Of a DNA stretch of 64,000 bases, positions 1-12,060 are shown piece by piece (position 1 is the stretch's first letter; each line of letters opens with the position of its first letter). The stretch is from Cokeromyces recurvatus. Taxonomy: Eukaryota > Mucoromycota > Mucoromycetes > Mucorales > Mucoraceae. Made by a program: the position numbers and the translations under genes. Under the pieces are notes generated by a model. The model searched no databases. It was not told where the DNA came from and worked only from the letters and a program-made list of their open reading frames with translations. The stretch is taken from positions 379,501 through 443,500 of the forward strand of contig NW_026251406.1 of NCBI RefSeq assembly GCF_025118155.1. The letters run 5' to 3'.

Positions 1-730
1 TATGGAAAATATGCCTGCTATGTTAGTCTCCAAATTATTACCTTTATGTGATCATCTTGCTACAAGAAAATGGACAGATCAAGATATTGCAGATGATGTC
101 CAATTTATTCGATCTGAATTAGAAAAGAGCTTTCAAAGCCGAACGTAAAGAAAGAAAGAAAAGAAAAAAAAAAGTTATCATTTTTTCTTATTCAACGTAT
201 ATAAAATACATCATATAAATTTATTTATTTATTTATTTATTTTTAGGACATTTGAGGTTTATGCCTCTGAATTGGAAACCGGTATGCTACAATGGAGTCC
301 CTCTCATTTATCTGAAGTTTTTTGGAAAGAAAATACGAACCGTTTAAATGATAATAATCAAAAATTATTAAAGTAAGAATACACTCCTATTTAGTAATTG
401 TTTGACAATAGAATGATTTATTTATTTATTTATTTTTTTACGCCTTCAGACAATTAGTGCGTTTATTAAGCTCTTCAACAAATCCTCTTATATTATCTGT
501 TGCATGTTATGACATTGGCCAATATGCTAAATATAGTGTAAAAGAGGGGAAAAGGTATATATTTGTCTATATCATGAATGAAATAAAACTTTTAATATTT
601 TATTTATTTTAGACACTTACAATCATTGGGTGCTAAGCAGAGAGTTATGGAATTAATGACTCATGAAAATTCAGATGTTAGATATCATGCTCTTTTAGCT
701 ACTCAAAAGTATTTTTCAATAGTACAGTAA
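1..730 (+). CDS. VMA13: V-type H+-ATPase subunit H, C-terminal part (5' end outside window)
   Basis: Subunit H belongs to the cytosolic V1 sector of the vacuolar proton pump and is needed for activity and for silencing free V1. Four exons are read: 1-144, 247-372, 450-554 and 613-730 (stop TAA). Frame is continuous across all three GT-AG introns. The translation includes LLPLCDHLATRKWTDQDI, FEVYASELETGMLQWSPSHL, SEVFWKENTNRLN and DIGQYAKYSVKEGKRHLQSL, ending in ALLATQKYFSIVQ. The WSPSH..FWKEN and DIG....P/K-G+ segments are the conserved C-terminal armadillo-like part of the family. The gene starts upstream of the window, so length and start cannot be judged. It is convergent with the aminotransferase, whose stop lies about 170 bp away. 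Confidence 0.93.
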
Positions 731-900
731 AAAAGAAAAAAAAATAAGAAGAAGAAAGACGAAACATAAAGGAATCATATTAGTATTTTGCAGTTATTAA
801 AATACTTGTCAATAAATACAAACGTTTATATTTATCTTATATTTATAACAAATTCAAATCAAATAAAATTAAATATGTATATCATTTAAGAACATATATA

Positions 901-2543
901 TTATTGTATATTTGCAAAGGTCTCGATAATATTGTCTAAACCCTTTTCAAGTATCTCCCATGGAATTGCAAAAGTCAAACGAAAGAATCCAGGAATCTTG
1001 GAATGAAATACAAAACTAGGTGCCATATAGACACCATGATCAATTAAAGTATGCCAAATATACTTCTCGTCTTCATGAGTAATTTCATTGAAATTCTTCT
1101 TTAAGAGAGATCGAATATCGATCAAGAAAAAGAGACCAGCCTCTCCAGGGATAAAGTTAATTTGATGCTCTTTTAGATATTGTGTTGTTCTGATGTAATT
1201 ATCAGCTAATGCTTGTCTATTTTCTAATATATATCTATGGAATTGATTAAATTAAATGTAATTGTTTAATAATCATATATACTTACTCATCTATCCATCT
1301 TTCGTCTTTAAACCAATTACAAAGTAAACGATCTGTAATAGTTGATGTATAACTGAATATTCTATTTATGTGTATTAGGTAAGCCTTTTTTTTTTATGTA
1401 CACTCTAAAAAGAAAAAAAACTTACGAACTACGAGAAAGCGCCTTTCTTAAATTTTCATTAAATTGGTCAATGATAAAACCCACTCGAAATCCATTAAGT
1501 GCAAAATCTTTAGACATACCGTAGATGACATGAACCAGAGAAGGATGAATAAGCTTTTTGTAATCCAAGCTTAAAGCAGAAATAAAAACGGACTTATCAG
1601 TTTTCTCAACTATATGACTATAAGTAGATAAAGCATAGATCTCATCAAAAACAATATGTAAGTTATGGTTAGAAGCAAAGATAAGATACGTTTCCAAATC
1701 TTTACGAGAATAGCATCTAAAGATATATATATATATATATATATATTTATTTATTTATTATTATTTTAATGAAGTTAGGATGAATACTAGAAATACATAC
1801 CTTCCTAATGGATTATCTGGATTTGTAATCAAGATAGACGTAATACGCTTGCCTTCACTTTTAGTCTTTTGATAGACTCTTTCCAGTTCATTACCATCTA
1901 CTGTCATGTCAGTCAATGTATGAGGAAAGACTTCAATAATCTTGACTCCGGTCTGAACCGAGACATCCAAGTCAAATGCACCATAATAAGGGCCTGGGAT
2001 CATACAGTACTCTCCTTCATCACATATATTTAGATATAATTGGTTTACAGATGCACCAGCACCTGTTTGAACCGAGATATGCTCGGGCTCAATCAGATAA
2101 TATGGCTCAAAATATCGATTGAAAAAGGCAGTCATTAATTCCCGTAACCTTTTTGAGCCCTGAGGGTTCCCATAATTAATATCCTTAATAATAATAATAA
2201 TAATAAATATGTGTTCATTGTTTATGCAGTGTGTGCTATATCTGTTTACTTACACTAGGGAGAACTCTGAGACATTCTTGAACCTGCAAGTATATATTTA
2301 CTAAAATAAGTATTCCTTTTTTCTTTCATCTTGAGAAAACATACAAATATAAATGTATATGAATACCCTTTTAAATATTTTTTCTAATAGAAGGTCATTA
2401 TGTGCAAGTCCTAAATTAAGTGCCCCATTAGGATTGAATTCAGGATGTTGCAATTTGTCCATAATTTCATTATTAGCTAAATTTAATGAACATTCAATGG
2501 CAATAGTATTTGCTGCTCTTTTTGAAATATATGAGCTACTCAT
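901..2543 (-). CDS. ACC-synthase-like PLP-dependent aminotransferase (class I/II)
   Basis: Fold-type I PLP enzyme of the 1-aminocyclopropane-1-carboxylate synthase-like group. Many fungal members are probably aminotransferases, so ethylene-precursor synthesis is not shown. Six exons: 2367-2543, 2254-2283 (30 nt), 1801-2183, 1426-1716, 1287-1352 and 901-1234, giving 426 aa. Landmarks in order are NLGLAHNDLLLEK near residue 45, INYGNPQGSKRLRELMTAFF, ITNPDNPLGRCYSRKDLE, the FDEIYALS motif, and VIYGMSKDFALNGFRVGFI, where the Lys of SKDF is the expected Schiff-base lysine and the Arg of GFRVG binds the substrate carboxylate. The C-terminal part reads GEAGLFFLIDIR. The start is the ATG of MSSSYISKRAANT. 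No targeting signal is evident. Confidence 0.9.
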
Positions 2544-3374
2544 GATAGTATTTAATAATCTGGGAAAAAGAGAAAAAAATACATATTCATGTATTCTATA
2601 ATTATTTTTGCACAAAACGGTTCCATTTCATTTTTTTTTGTTTTTAAGTTTAAAAGAGAAGTTTTCTTTTTTCTTTTAAGGAATTAAAACTATATTTATC
2701 ATAAAGACACTTGAGCCTTTACTGTTGTTTATAGTATTAGATATCTTAATTCCAAAGTGTTGCTTTTTTACCTCACATTAAAATACGATTTTTAATAATC
2801 TAGAAAATTATCTCTAAACAATATATTAAAAGACAATAGACATTATTTGATGTGTCTGGATTTGATAGAAGTTATAATTCCCAGTGTATGTATGCTAATC
2901 TTACTTAATGATAAATGCTTAGGTCTCAGGTTTTGGTTAAAAGGCCTTCCTATTTATTTTAAGAGGGTAGAATAAAGGGACAACTAAACGCACTTTATAG
3001 CCTCCTGAATACAATTAATTTCTTAGCTTGAATAGTCTTATAAGAGATAGGAAGGCGCTATCTATAATTGAATTATAATCTTGTATCTAATATTCATGGA
3101 AAAAAAAACCTCTCCCCTTGTATATAGTAATGCTTTTACTTTAAACCCTAAATCTGTTATTTATTTTAGACAAAATTATTCTATTTATGTGTGGCCCCCA
3201 TTATTCTACCGTTTTTTTTTTTTTAAAAAAATAATAAACAAAGGATTAATTCATAATAATATTTATTTGATAAAGTAATATGTAATAAAATAAAATAAGA
3301 CTTTCAAGTATATAAAATTAAAAATAATAATAATACATATTTAAAAATAGAGGGTATTATCATATATATAAGCT
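2544..3374. other. Intergenic region between aminotransferase and sugar transporter
   Basis: This 0.8 kb stretch separates two minus-strand genes and should contain the promoter of the aminotransferase and the terminator of the transporter. It is AT-rich, with short homopolymers. No convincing gene or RNA was seen. Confidence 0.6.
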
Positions 3375-4868
3375 TTAAGTACTCTTTTCAAAGCCCTTGA
3401 CAATATCTTCGAGGGAACGACCCTTGGTTTCAGGGACTTTAAGATAAGTGAAAGCAAAGGCAAGTGCAGCAACACCGGCAAAGATAGCGAAAGAGTAACC
3501 CTTAATGCCTTCAAAGACAAGAGGGAAACATTGACCAATGACAAAGTTAGTAGCCCAGTTGACAGCAGTAGCAACAGCACCAACAGCAGAGGAGGCATAG
3601 ACAGGTGTGACTTCAGAGGTAATCATCCAAGGAATAGGTCCGACACCAATAGCAAATGAAACAACATAACCAAAGACGGCGACAACCAAAAGGGGTCCCA
3701 AGCTATAGACATAACCAATGATCAACAAGACACAGAAGATACAAGCACCTGCTTCAGCGATCAACAAAAGGGGGCGACGACCCATACGATCAATCAAGAT
3801 TAAAGAAAGAATAGTAGAGGCAAAGTTGACAACGGTAGTGACAATAGCCATGTACTTGGACATCTCAGCAGAGAAGGACATGTTAAAGATAGTAGTGGAG
3901 TAATACATGACAGCATTAATACCAATCATTTGTTGAATGACATGAAGAGCAAGGACAGTGAGGGCAATACGACGAATAAGAGAGTTGGTAAAGATTTGGA
4001 TCATGTTCATGGGTTCACGGTTACCTTCATCAGCAGTAACAATTCCATCTTCAATTTGATCATCAAAGGACTTGGTTTCATCTTTATTAGCCATACTACT
4101 ATTCATACCAGTAATAGCTCTAGCAGCAGCGGTACCTAATTGACCTTCAATCATACCATAAAATTCCTTATCAATGTTTGTATTAGGACGAAGTCTCTGA
4201 AGTGATTCTCTGGCTTCTTCAACACGATTAATGGAGATAAGATAACGAGGAGATTCTACACAGCCAGACATCAAGAAGAATTGAGCAATAGCAGGGACAG
4301 CAACAAGGGCATAGTTAATACGCCAGAGAGGAACATTAGCCAAAGGAAGACCGATAACGGAGGCAAGCAAGATACCAATGACAACAGCAAATTGATTACA
4401 GGTACCCATAGTACCACGAGCCTTGATAGTAGAGATTTCACCAACATAGGTAGGAGTGGCTAAGGAACCAAGACCACAAGAGAGACCACAAAGAATACGA
4501 CCTACAATAAACATAGCAGGGTTTACTGCAACACCTTGTAAGATACCTCCAAGGATCCAACCCAAATTGTTGAAAATAATTGTCTTCTTACGACCAAACT
4601 TGGTTTGAATATTACCACCAAAGAAGCCACCAAGAAGACCACCAACACAGAAAGAAGAGACAGCGAAACCCCAAAGACTAGTATTCATGGGGAGACAATC
4701 AGGGAAGGCACTGCTAGAGATACGAGCACTACCATTTTCACAAGAGTGAGTCACTTCACCTGGTACATTAGCAGAACCAATAACCCAACCATTACTAAAT
4801 GAACCAAGACAGGCTACTATAACACAGTAGACCATATATTTAGGTAATTTAAGATCAAGAGAATCCAT
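3375..4868 (-). CDS. MFS sugar (hexose) transporter
   Basis: Plasma-membrane facilitator or proton symporter for hexoses, major facilitator superfamily, sugar porter family. Single exon of 497 aa. The first in-frame ATG gives MDSLDLKLPKYMVY; the open frame runs four codons further upstream but begins at a GTG, so the ATG is preferred. Family signatures: GRKKTII after TM2, GRILCGLSCG followed by YVGEISTIKARG, the central PESPRYL-like sequence (VESPRYLI), QQMIGINAVMYYSTTIF in TM7, DRMGRRPLLLI, and the C-terminal PETKGRSLEDI. Twelve hydrophobic segments are visible. An extracellular loop after TM1 carries two Cys. It is one of only two genes here without introns, and its GC content is higher than that of its neighbours, which may reflect high expression. 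The exact sugar cannot be assigned. Confidence 0.92.
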   Translation of the reverse strand: MDSLDLKLPKYMVYCVIVACLGSFSNGWVIGSANVPGEVTHSCENGSARISSSAFPDCLPMNTSLWGFAVSSFCVGGLLGGFFGGNIQTKFGRKKTIIFNNLGWILGGILQGVAVNPAMFIVGRILCGLSCGLGSLATPTYVGEISTIKARGTMGTCNQFAVVIGILLASVIGLPLANVPLWRINYALVAVPAIAQFFLMSGCVESPRYLISINRVEEARESLQRLRPNTNIDKEFYGMIEGQLGTAAARAITGMNSSMANKDETKSFDDQIEDGIVTADEGNREPMNMIQIFTNSLIRRIALTVLALHVIQQMIGINAVMYYSTTIFNMSFSAEMSKYMAIVTTVVNFASTILSLILIDRMGRRPLLLIAEAGACIFCVLLIIGYVYSLGPLLVVAVFGYVVSFAIGVGPIPWMITSEVTPVYASSAVGAVATAVNWATNFVIGQCFPLVFEGIKGYSFAIFAGVAALAFAFTYLKVPETKGRSLEDIVKGFEKST

Positions 4869-5574
4869 ATTATGATACACAAATAGACACTATTAGTTAT
4901 TAATTGCGATTACTATTATATATGTATTTATCTTATAATAATGAATAATTAAATAAAAAAAGAATGAATAATAAAAGAATGAGTTTTATAAATGGCAAGA
5001 AGAAGAATAAGACGCAAAACTATTTCTTCTTTATATATGAGTGGTATTATTATTTACTTGTTTTATTTATTAATGCAAATCTTTCTTGTTTTACTTTAAA
5101 AGAAAATTTTCTTTTCTAATATTCTATAACTGTCAAAAATAAAGAAAAAATAAAAAATAATGGTACGATAAAGGTCTATTTCCATTTAAATTTGCCTATT
5201 TTAGAACTTTGCTATCTTCATAAAGATTGAACTGTTCAAGCCCTTCTTCCTTTGATTAATACAGTATCCATTAACTAAATATTGATTTTCCCTTTATTTT
5301 TATATGTCAAGAATTTAATTTCGTTAATTCATCCCATTTCTAGAGCCGCTTTATATTTGTTACTTGTTTAAAATGAAGGGAGAGGGAAATAAGGTTTATT
5401 TTCAGTAATAAGAAAGAAACTTCTGTTTTTAAGGTTATATTTGACAAGCTACTTTTAGTATTTGTATACAATTATTTTTTTTTGAGAAATGTTGCTGCTT
5501 TTAACTTGATCATCTTTTTAGCACGGCTCATCATTTATAGATTAGTGCTCATATGTGTGTATATATTCATATAT

Positions 5575-5613
<39 letters not shown>

Positions 5614-6248
5614 TTTTTTTTTGACTAGCAATTTTTTTTATTCATTGCAACAATAGAAAAAAGAAAATGTACCTGCAAAATGAAACATTTGCTGCAGCTC
5701 CGTTTAAATAAAATAATAGTTGACAAAACAAAAGTTACACATTTAATGATCCATTATCAAGTAGTAAAGAAAGCATTTAAGCTTCTTTAACATAATTCAA
5801 CATAATATCTTTAATGATTATCATAATTATTTTTGTGTATAAAAGATATGAAAGATAAATAATAAGCCACAAAGAGATATTGACTATTAATCTTGGAAAA
5901 TTTTTTCTTTGTTTATGTAAAAGTAAACTTTCTCAGGGTCTAATTTTCTCCCTTTTTTCTCTCCTTATTTTTAAAAAAGTTTTTTTCTAACTATTTTTTT
6001 CTTTTTTGATGGACTTTACATTGTCTATCTTTTATAGAATAGAAGCATATATAAATAAAAATATATGCTTTTATACTTTCTTTTTTATTTTCATAGTAGT
6101 TGTCTTTTGATGCAGGTCAATATAAATTTTAATTATAGTAGGCTCTCTAAAATTTGATTAATGTAAATGAACCAAACATTGCTTGCTTTTATATGGTACG
6201 TTTTTCTAAATACCAATTACCACACATAAGCTAATATTTACCCTTTTA
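4869..6248. other. Gene-free AT-rich region upstream of the sugar transporter
   Basis: No ORF or RNA gene can be supported. The part next to 4868 must hold the transporter promoter. A TTTA microsatellite lies near 5573-5614. Several T-rich and A-rich tracts are present. Confidence 0.55.
5573..5614. repeat. (TTTA)n microsatellite
   Basis: About ten uninterrupted copies of TTTA followed by a T-run. Confidence 0.9.
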
Positions 6249-6821
6249 GGTGGGTTTCTCTGGATATTGGCCACCTTAAATATTCAATCCTGTCTTTTTT
6301 TCTTTTTTTTTCTTATGGCGGGCTTCTAAGGATACTGGTCGCCTTATAAAATCAATCCTAGTGGGCTTCTCTGGATATTGGTCACTCTAAATAATCAATC
6401 CTGTCTTTTACCATAGTGGGCTTCTCTGGATACTGGCCACTCTAAATAATCAATCCTGTCTTTTTTCTTATGGCGGGCTTCTAAGGATACTGGTCGCCTT
6501 ATAAAATCAATCCTAGTGGGCTTCTCTGGATATTGGTCACTCTAAATATTCAATCCTGTCTTTTACCATAGTGGGCTTCTCTGGATACTGGCCACTCTAA
6601 ATAATCAATCCTGTCTTTTTTCTTATGGCGGGCTTCTAAGGATACTGGTCGCCTTATAAAATCAATCCTAGTGGGCTTCTCTGGATATTGGTCACTCTAA
6701 ATATTCAATCCTGTCTTTTTTCATCATAATGGTGTCTTCTCAACTTTGGCTACTTCAAACATTTAATCCTGTCTTTTTTCTTCATAATGGTCTCTTCTAA
6801 ACTCTGGCTACTCTAAATATT
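6249..6821. repeat. Tandem array of about 11 hairpin-forming monomers with a 155-bp higher-order period
   Basis: Units begin near 6249, 6316, 6360, 6415, 6471, 6515, 6570, 6626, 6670, 6730 and 6788. Each contains GGGCTTCT followed by GGATAYTGG, flanked by a short inverted repeat, then a linker with TCAATCCTGTCTTTT or TCAATCCTA. Three unit types alternate (GGCGG..TCGCC, AGTGG..TCACT, AGTGG..CCACT). The GGCGGG type recurs at 6316, 6471 and 6626, exactly 155 bp apart, so the array has a higher-order structure. The last two units are diverged. Stem sequences differ between types but remain complementary. No ORF crosses the array and no promoter is obvious. It is not a CRISPR: these are diverged direct repeats without unique spacers, in a nuclear genome. 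Confidence 0.88.
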
Positions 6822-8394
6822 CTTTCATAATATCCTTTTGACACTGGTTAATAGAAGTGAATCAATCTTTTTCTCCCCTTTTAAAACTAGGCTCTGTTAT
6901 CTCTAAGCTATACTAAAAAAAAAAAGATCCTTACGCGTAATAGCCAAGCTCTACCATCAAATACATTCAGAAGCAATAGTACGCTGCGAAATAATTAAAC
7001 TATTTTCTCGTTCTCTTATATTTAAATAAAAGGATGGAGTTTTTTGATAGATAAAAGTATTCTTAATTTTAAAAGTTTATATTAATCTGTAGATGCTAAT
7101 CTATGCATTAGCAAATCTTAAGAGAGAATTATTAGATAGTCTTTATTGAAAAAAAAATGAAAAAACATAAACGCTATTTCAGGTCTTATAAATTTTTCTC
7201 TGAATTAACTAAGAAGTTAGCATATTCTCCTACAAAATACAACAAAAAATAGCTTGGTATCGATGTTGTCTTTATGAAGTTAACATGTTCAATTTTCATT
7301 GCCACATTAATGCTCATCATAAAATCATTTATTCTTCTAATTTCCTCATCTAAATATTCCATAATGATCTTGTAAAATTGAATATTTTATAGTATGTCTG
7401 CTAAATCAGTTTTAAACTCTAGTAATGATTTTTATTTTCGTTCAAATAATAATTCAACCAGAAAAGGTTTTTGATTCGTTTTTTTCATCTTATTACTGAC
7501 ATAGTATCTACAATAAAGATAGATTATCTATCTTACCTGCATAATCCTAAACATTCCGATTGCTCGATGTATATAACAAAATGTTTATTCTCAAATATCA
7601 TACAATTGAAGTGTATTTGAAGCTTAACTAATTGCATTTGTATTCTCTATACACATTTATACCTATTTTTTGTATTACTTGTATTTTTCATGCTCAGTCA
7701 TTGGAATGGAAGGCTGCTAACACAGTCCTTGGAGGATTCATATTCTGAAGTCGGTATATATTTAAACTATTATTATTATTATTATTTGTTAAAGCCTTTA
7801 GATGAGTGAAATGAATAGACGAAGAACATCTTAAAAATAACAAATAATTTATGGGCAGTGACTAGGAATTTCTGCCCCGAAAAATTTATCATTTGAATGT
7901 TTCTCGCCTATTTCTCTTCAAGATGAAAATTGCTACCAGTTAAATAAGACTTAGCAGGAGAATATGTATTTAATCTAAACAACGTTATCTCCCAATTTAA
8001 ATCTTTAAAGTAATTTTAAATTATCAATCAAAAATAAGAGAATTTACGATTACTTTTATTCCAGTTGTAAACAAAGGCGATATTATCAATATAGTCAGTT
8101 AGTTAATGCATACTTTTTTTTTTTTTTTTTTTTGGATGCTAAATGTATAAAGATAAAATCAAAAGAAAGAGCCCCAAGTTATTTTTATTTTATATGTCTT
8201 GAGAATAATATATAAATTAATAGTAAACAAATATGTCTTGAATTATTTATGTATTGTCCGACCTTTTAGGTATTTAAATGTGTAATAATTCATGTTAAAC
8301 TATAACTCCTATACAGAACAGAAAGTAGATTTAATTTATTTATAAACATACATGCTATATAATCATATAAATCCTAGATTTAACTAATTTCTAT

Positions 8395-8535
8395 TGTTAG
8401 GTTCATATTAGATAAGGAATCTCCTTACTGCCCTGTGTATATAAAGAACAAATAAAGTTTTTGTTACAAAACACACAAACAATTGTATTCTTCTTCATCA
8501 ATATAAGGGCACAGAAATTATAATATCAGAAGGGT
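8395..8535 (+). mobile_element. Possible LTR-retrotransposon fragment (LTR end plus primer-binding-like site)
   Basis: A segment starting TGTTAGG contains GTATATAAAG (TATA-like), AATAAAG (polyA-like) and CTTCTTCATCA, and ends in a CA at 8512. Shortly after comes ATATCAGAAG, which resembles the TATCAGA primer-binding site used by many copia-type elements. No coding region, second LTR or target duplication was found, so this is at most a truncated relic. Confidence 0.25.
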
Positions 8536-8578
8536 AGTACACAGAACTCTCTTTCTTTTCGCCCCCCCACGCACATAC

Positions 8579-8582
<4 letters not shown>

Positions 8583-8613
<31 letters not shown>
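8583..8613. repeat. (CA)n microsatellite
   Basis: About 15 CA units, preceded by a C-run and CACGCACATACACACG. Confidence 0.9.
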
Positions 8614-8615
<2 letters not shown>

Positions 8616-10334
8616 ACTCTTTTGAATTTAATGCATTCATAATACAAATCTATATTTAGACCATGTATAAAGTTTAAACATAATCAATGTATATTCATTC
8701 ATGTTAGGGGAAAAAAAACACTCTGCAGTTTTCTATTTATGATGGTAAAATCATTTTGACAGGATATATAATTAATATGTCATATATAATAGCCATACAT
8801 TAGAAGAGCAGCACTGGTCATCTATGTTAAGGAAACCGAGGCTCGTATATGGTGCACAATTAAACTGTAATTTATAGTTTCTGTGCTAAAAAAAATGAAA
8901 CAACAAATTAGATCCTATTATTAATACAACCTGGATCAGCATGGAAATACTTCTAATCTATCGAAATAAATATCATACTATCGACTGTTTATAACCATAG
9001 ATCCTATGCTTTGGTTTTGTATACCCTTACCCTTTGTTGAATGTAATTAATGTATTCGTTGGCGCCTTTGAATGGTTACCTGGTAGTAGTTACTCAACTT
9101 ATTGTCTCAGGCACCCTACGCAGCTTTTAACAAAACAATATGTCGTTTACTATCTCCAAATGCATCATTACTTTTCAAATGCCTAAAATCATAGAGGATA
9201 CTCTTTCCTTTCTCTTGAATAAGCTTCTTCCTACACATTAACCGTATATGTATTTCAATATTCTTATTTGGGCTTGTCTGTAGATCAACTATTTATACCC
9301 CTTCCACCTCTCACTGCCGTCACAATATGGTCAGCAATTTCTCAATTGGCTCCCTTCTTCCATTAATTGTGTCATAGCAACACTCATTTCATTCTTTTCC
9401 TTTTTTTTTTTTTTTTTTTTTTTGCCCTTAAATCCAAAGTATCTGTTTTCATTGATGAACTAACCCGGGCAACTTTGTTATAATGAATACCTTGTGTCCA
9501 ATTATGTGGAGGAGGGGGTTTAAAACGTATTGTTTAAACGTAATGGTATGACTTGTTAAATAGTGAAGTCATCTTAATCATTATTTTTGTCTTACTTAAA
9601 AATGTATACGAGTATATGCATATCATTCTTTCCAATGCATACTTATTTTGAAGTCAAAATATAGATGTATATATTTAATTTCCAAAATGTTTTGAAATAT
9701 TATATTATTTTCCGTATTAAGTAAAAAGAAGCATTTAAATTAAAGAAAGAATAACATTCAAAATTTATGCATGTTATTATTACATAATACATTAACAGTT
9801 AATGTAAAGAAAAGAAGTCAAAGAAGGGCTACTAGAAGAAGAATTCAACATATGACCAATTTTAATTAACTTGGGCAATTCAACAACAGAAAAAGAAGAA
9901 TACAAATAGATATTACATGCTTAAAAAAAAACCTCCTCCTCCCCCCTCTCCATAAATCTTTTTAACATAATTATAGCATGCTGAACTATTTATTATAATT
10001 TATGTGGTATTGCTTTTATTCTATTTTATTTTTTTGAGGATTAAATCTGCTGAGTTGCTCTTTCATTGATTTTATTCCTCAAAAGGATATACACAAAGTG
10101 TAACAATTCATTTCCTTTTTATCCCCACATTAAACTCTCTTTTGCGACACTTTTGAGATGATTGGAGCAAAGGTAATAATTTTGGGACCCGATTTCTGAT
10201 TTACCCCGCATTTGTGAAAGGTTTAGCATGATAATATTTGCTTTATTTACAACACTTCTTATCCCATTTTAATTCATTTTAACCTTTTCTTTTTTTTTTG
10301 TTTACTCTTAATCATTTAAAATTAAAAAAAAAAT

Positions 10335-12027
10335 ATGCCTATTATGACCTCTCAGCATGACAACATATTATCTCAATCAACCTGCCCCTCTTCTTCACCG
10401 AGCAGTTATTCATTCATTGATAATGCAAATTGTTTCTCTGTTGAACCTCCTTCCTCTCGTAAAAGGAAACAAGAGTCTTTCATCTATCCTGCTGAGCAAA
10501 GTATATTTGTAGACTTACCTTATGGTAATAATCAAACATGGAAAACTACATCACAACCGTTTGGTATTCAACCACAACATTCATCCAATACAATGGGCCT
10601 TACTAAGACAGGCATTCATGCGTCATCTGATACAACAATTGAAACGCCAACTTATTGGGATCATTTTGGTGATGAAAATCTCGATAATTCGCTCTTAGTC
10701 ATGCAACAGAAACCTACGACTAATTATTTTAATGCTTTATTCGATCAAAGATCTTCTTCAAATCCAAATGTTCAACCTATTGATTCAATAGTAGAAGAAG
10801 AAGAAGAAGGGAACAAAGGGTTTTCTGAAATTCCACATATATTAAATTTCGATCCTTTCCAATCTCAATTATTACCTACATCTACATCACGAGATCAATT
10901 GGATAAGGGAATGATACAGTCTTCTGCTAATCTACAATTAAATAGCCATGAGGCAAAGGGTATATATCATGAAAAACAACAACAGTTTGTACCAGCTTGG
11001 AGTACAATAGGCAATCCAGGTCAAAAAGAACACTCTAATAATAATAGTAATAATAATAATACCCCTACTTTCTTTACACCTCGGTTTTTAGAAGCATTGC
11101 AAGAAGATGAGTCCTATAGTACTTCAAGCTTTCCATTCCCTATGAGTAAAGAAACTGATTGGAATCGATCATCTCCTTCAAAAGGCTTTGCTGAAGGTTC
11201 ATCTACAGATTGTTATACAATAACTACAACGGTAATATATATGATATATATATAAATATATATTATTTTGTAAATAACTTACTTTATATACCAAAAAGTT
11301 TCCAGGAAAAAATTCAACCTTTCAAAATGATAAATGTACTCCTTCTCCTTTTACACAACAACCATTTTCTGTTGCTCCACAAAGTGAATATTCGTCCATG
11401 ATACCCTCATCTGATAATTTACATAATCATTCAATGATGACTCATGAATTGCCTGTGTCTTCGTTAACGACAACTACATCTGTAAGGCCTCCTAATTATT
11501 TATTAACAGAGGAAAATAATCAACAACGATTCATTGAAAATCGACAAAGAGCATTGCAAAAGTGTACTATCCATGAAGCTAAAATGAAGACCTTTATACA
11601 AAACTATTTATCGCATCAATATAATGATAAAGAAAAGACAGTTGTTATTTTAACGAGCAAAGTAGCTCAAAAAAGTTATGGAACCGAAAAAAGGTATATA
11701 TCAACAACTTTCCACTTCTCCTCTTCTTTACTTTTTTTTCTAAAAAGTAAAAAAAAAAAAAAAAAATACTTAAACTTTGCTTTTTTTTTTTTTTTTTTGT
11801 ATATGTAGATTCTTGTGCCCTCCTCCAACAGTACTTTTAATAGGCACTGACTGGTGGACATGTCCAATAGAAAAACAACTGAATACAAATGAATTGTTAA
11901 GATTACCTGATGGGAAAGAATTAAGTCCACCCAAGATGACTGTTTCTATTTCAGGTGAGACCTCAAGTCAATCAGGTCAAATTGAATGGTACACTGTTTC
12001 AAAGGCAACCGTTGGCCAAACAGGCAG

Positions 12028-12060
<33 letters not shown>

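Larger units (their letters stand above)
6822..10334. other. Gene-poor region between the repeat array and the CSL gene
   Basis: This 3.5 kb stretch has no ORF with family similarity. It holds a CA microsatellite, a possible retrotransposon remnant (8395-8535) and a slightly more GC-rich section at 8940-9480 that could be decayed coding sequence. The last few hundred bases precede the CSL start and are expected to be its promoter and leader. Confidence 0.5.

Noticed and set aside
3930..4802. Plus-strand ORFs inside the sugar transporter
   Set aside because: Antisense shadows of a well-supported MFS gene.
4869..4880. Upstream start for the sugar transporter
   Set aside because: The frame opens with a GTG; the first ATG is at 4868 and fits the family N-terminus.
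6249..6821. CRISPR-like array
   Set aside because: Units are diverged direct repeats with similar linkers, not identical repeats with unique spacers, and the window is nuclear eukaryotic DNA.
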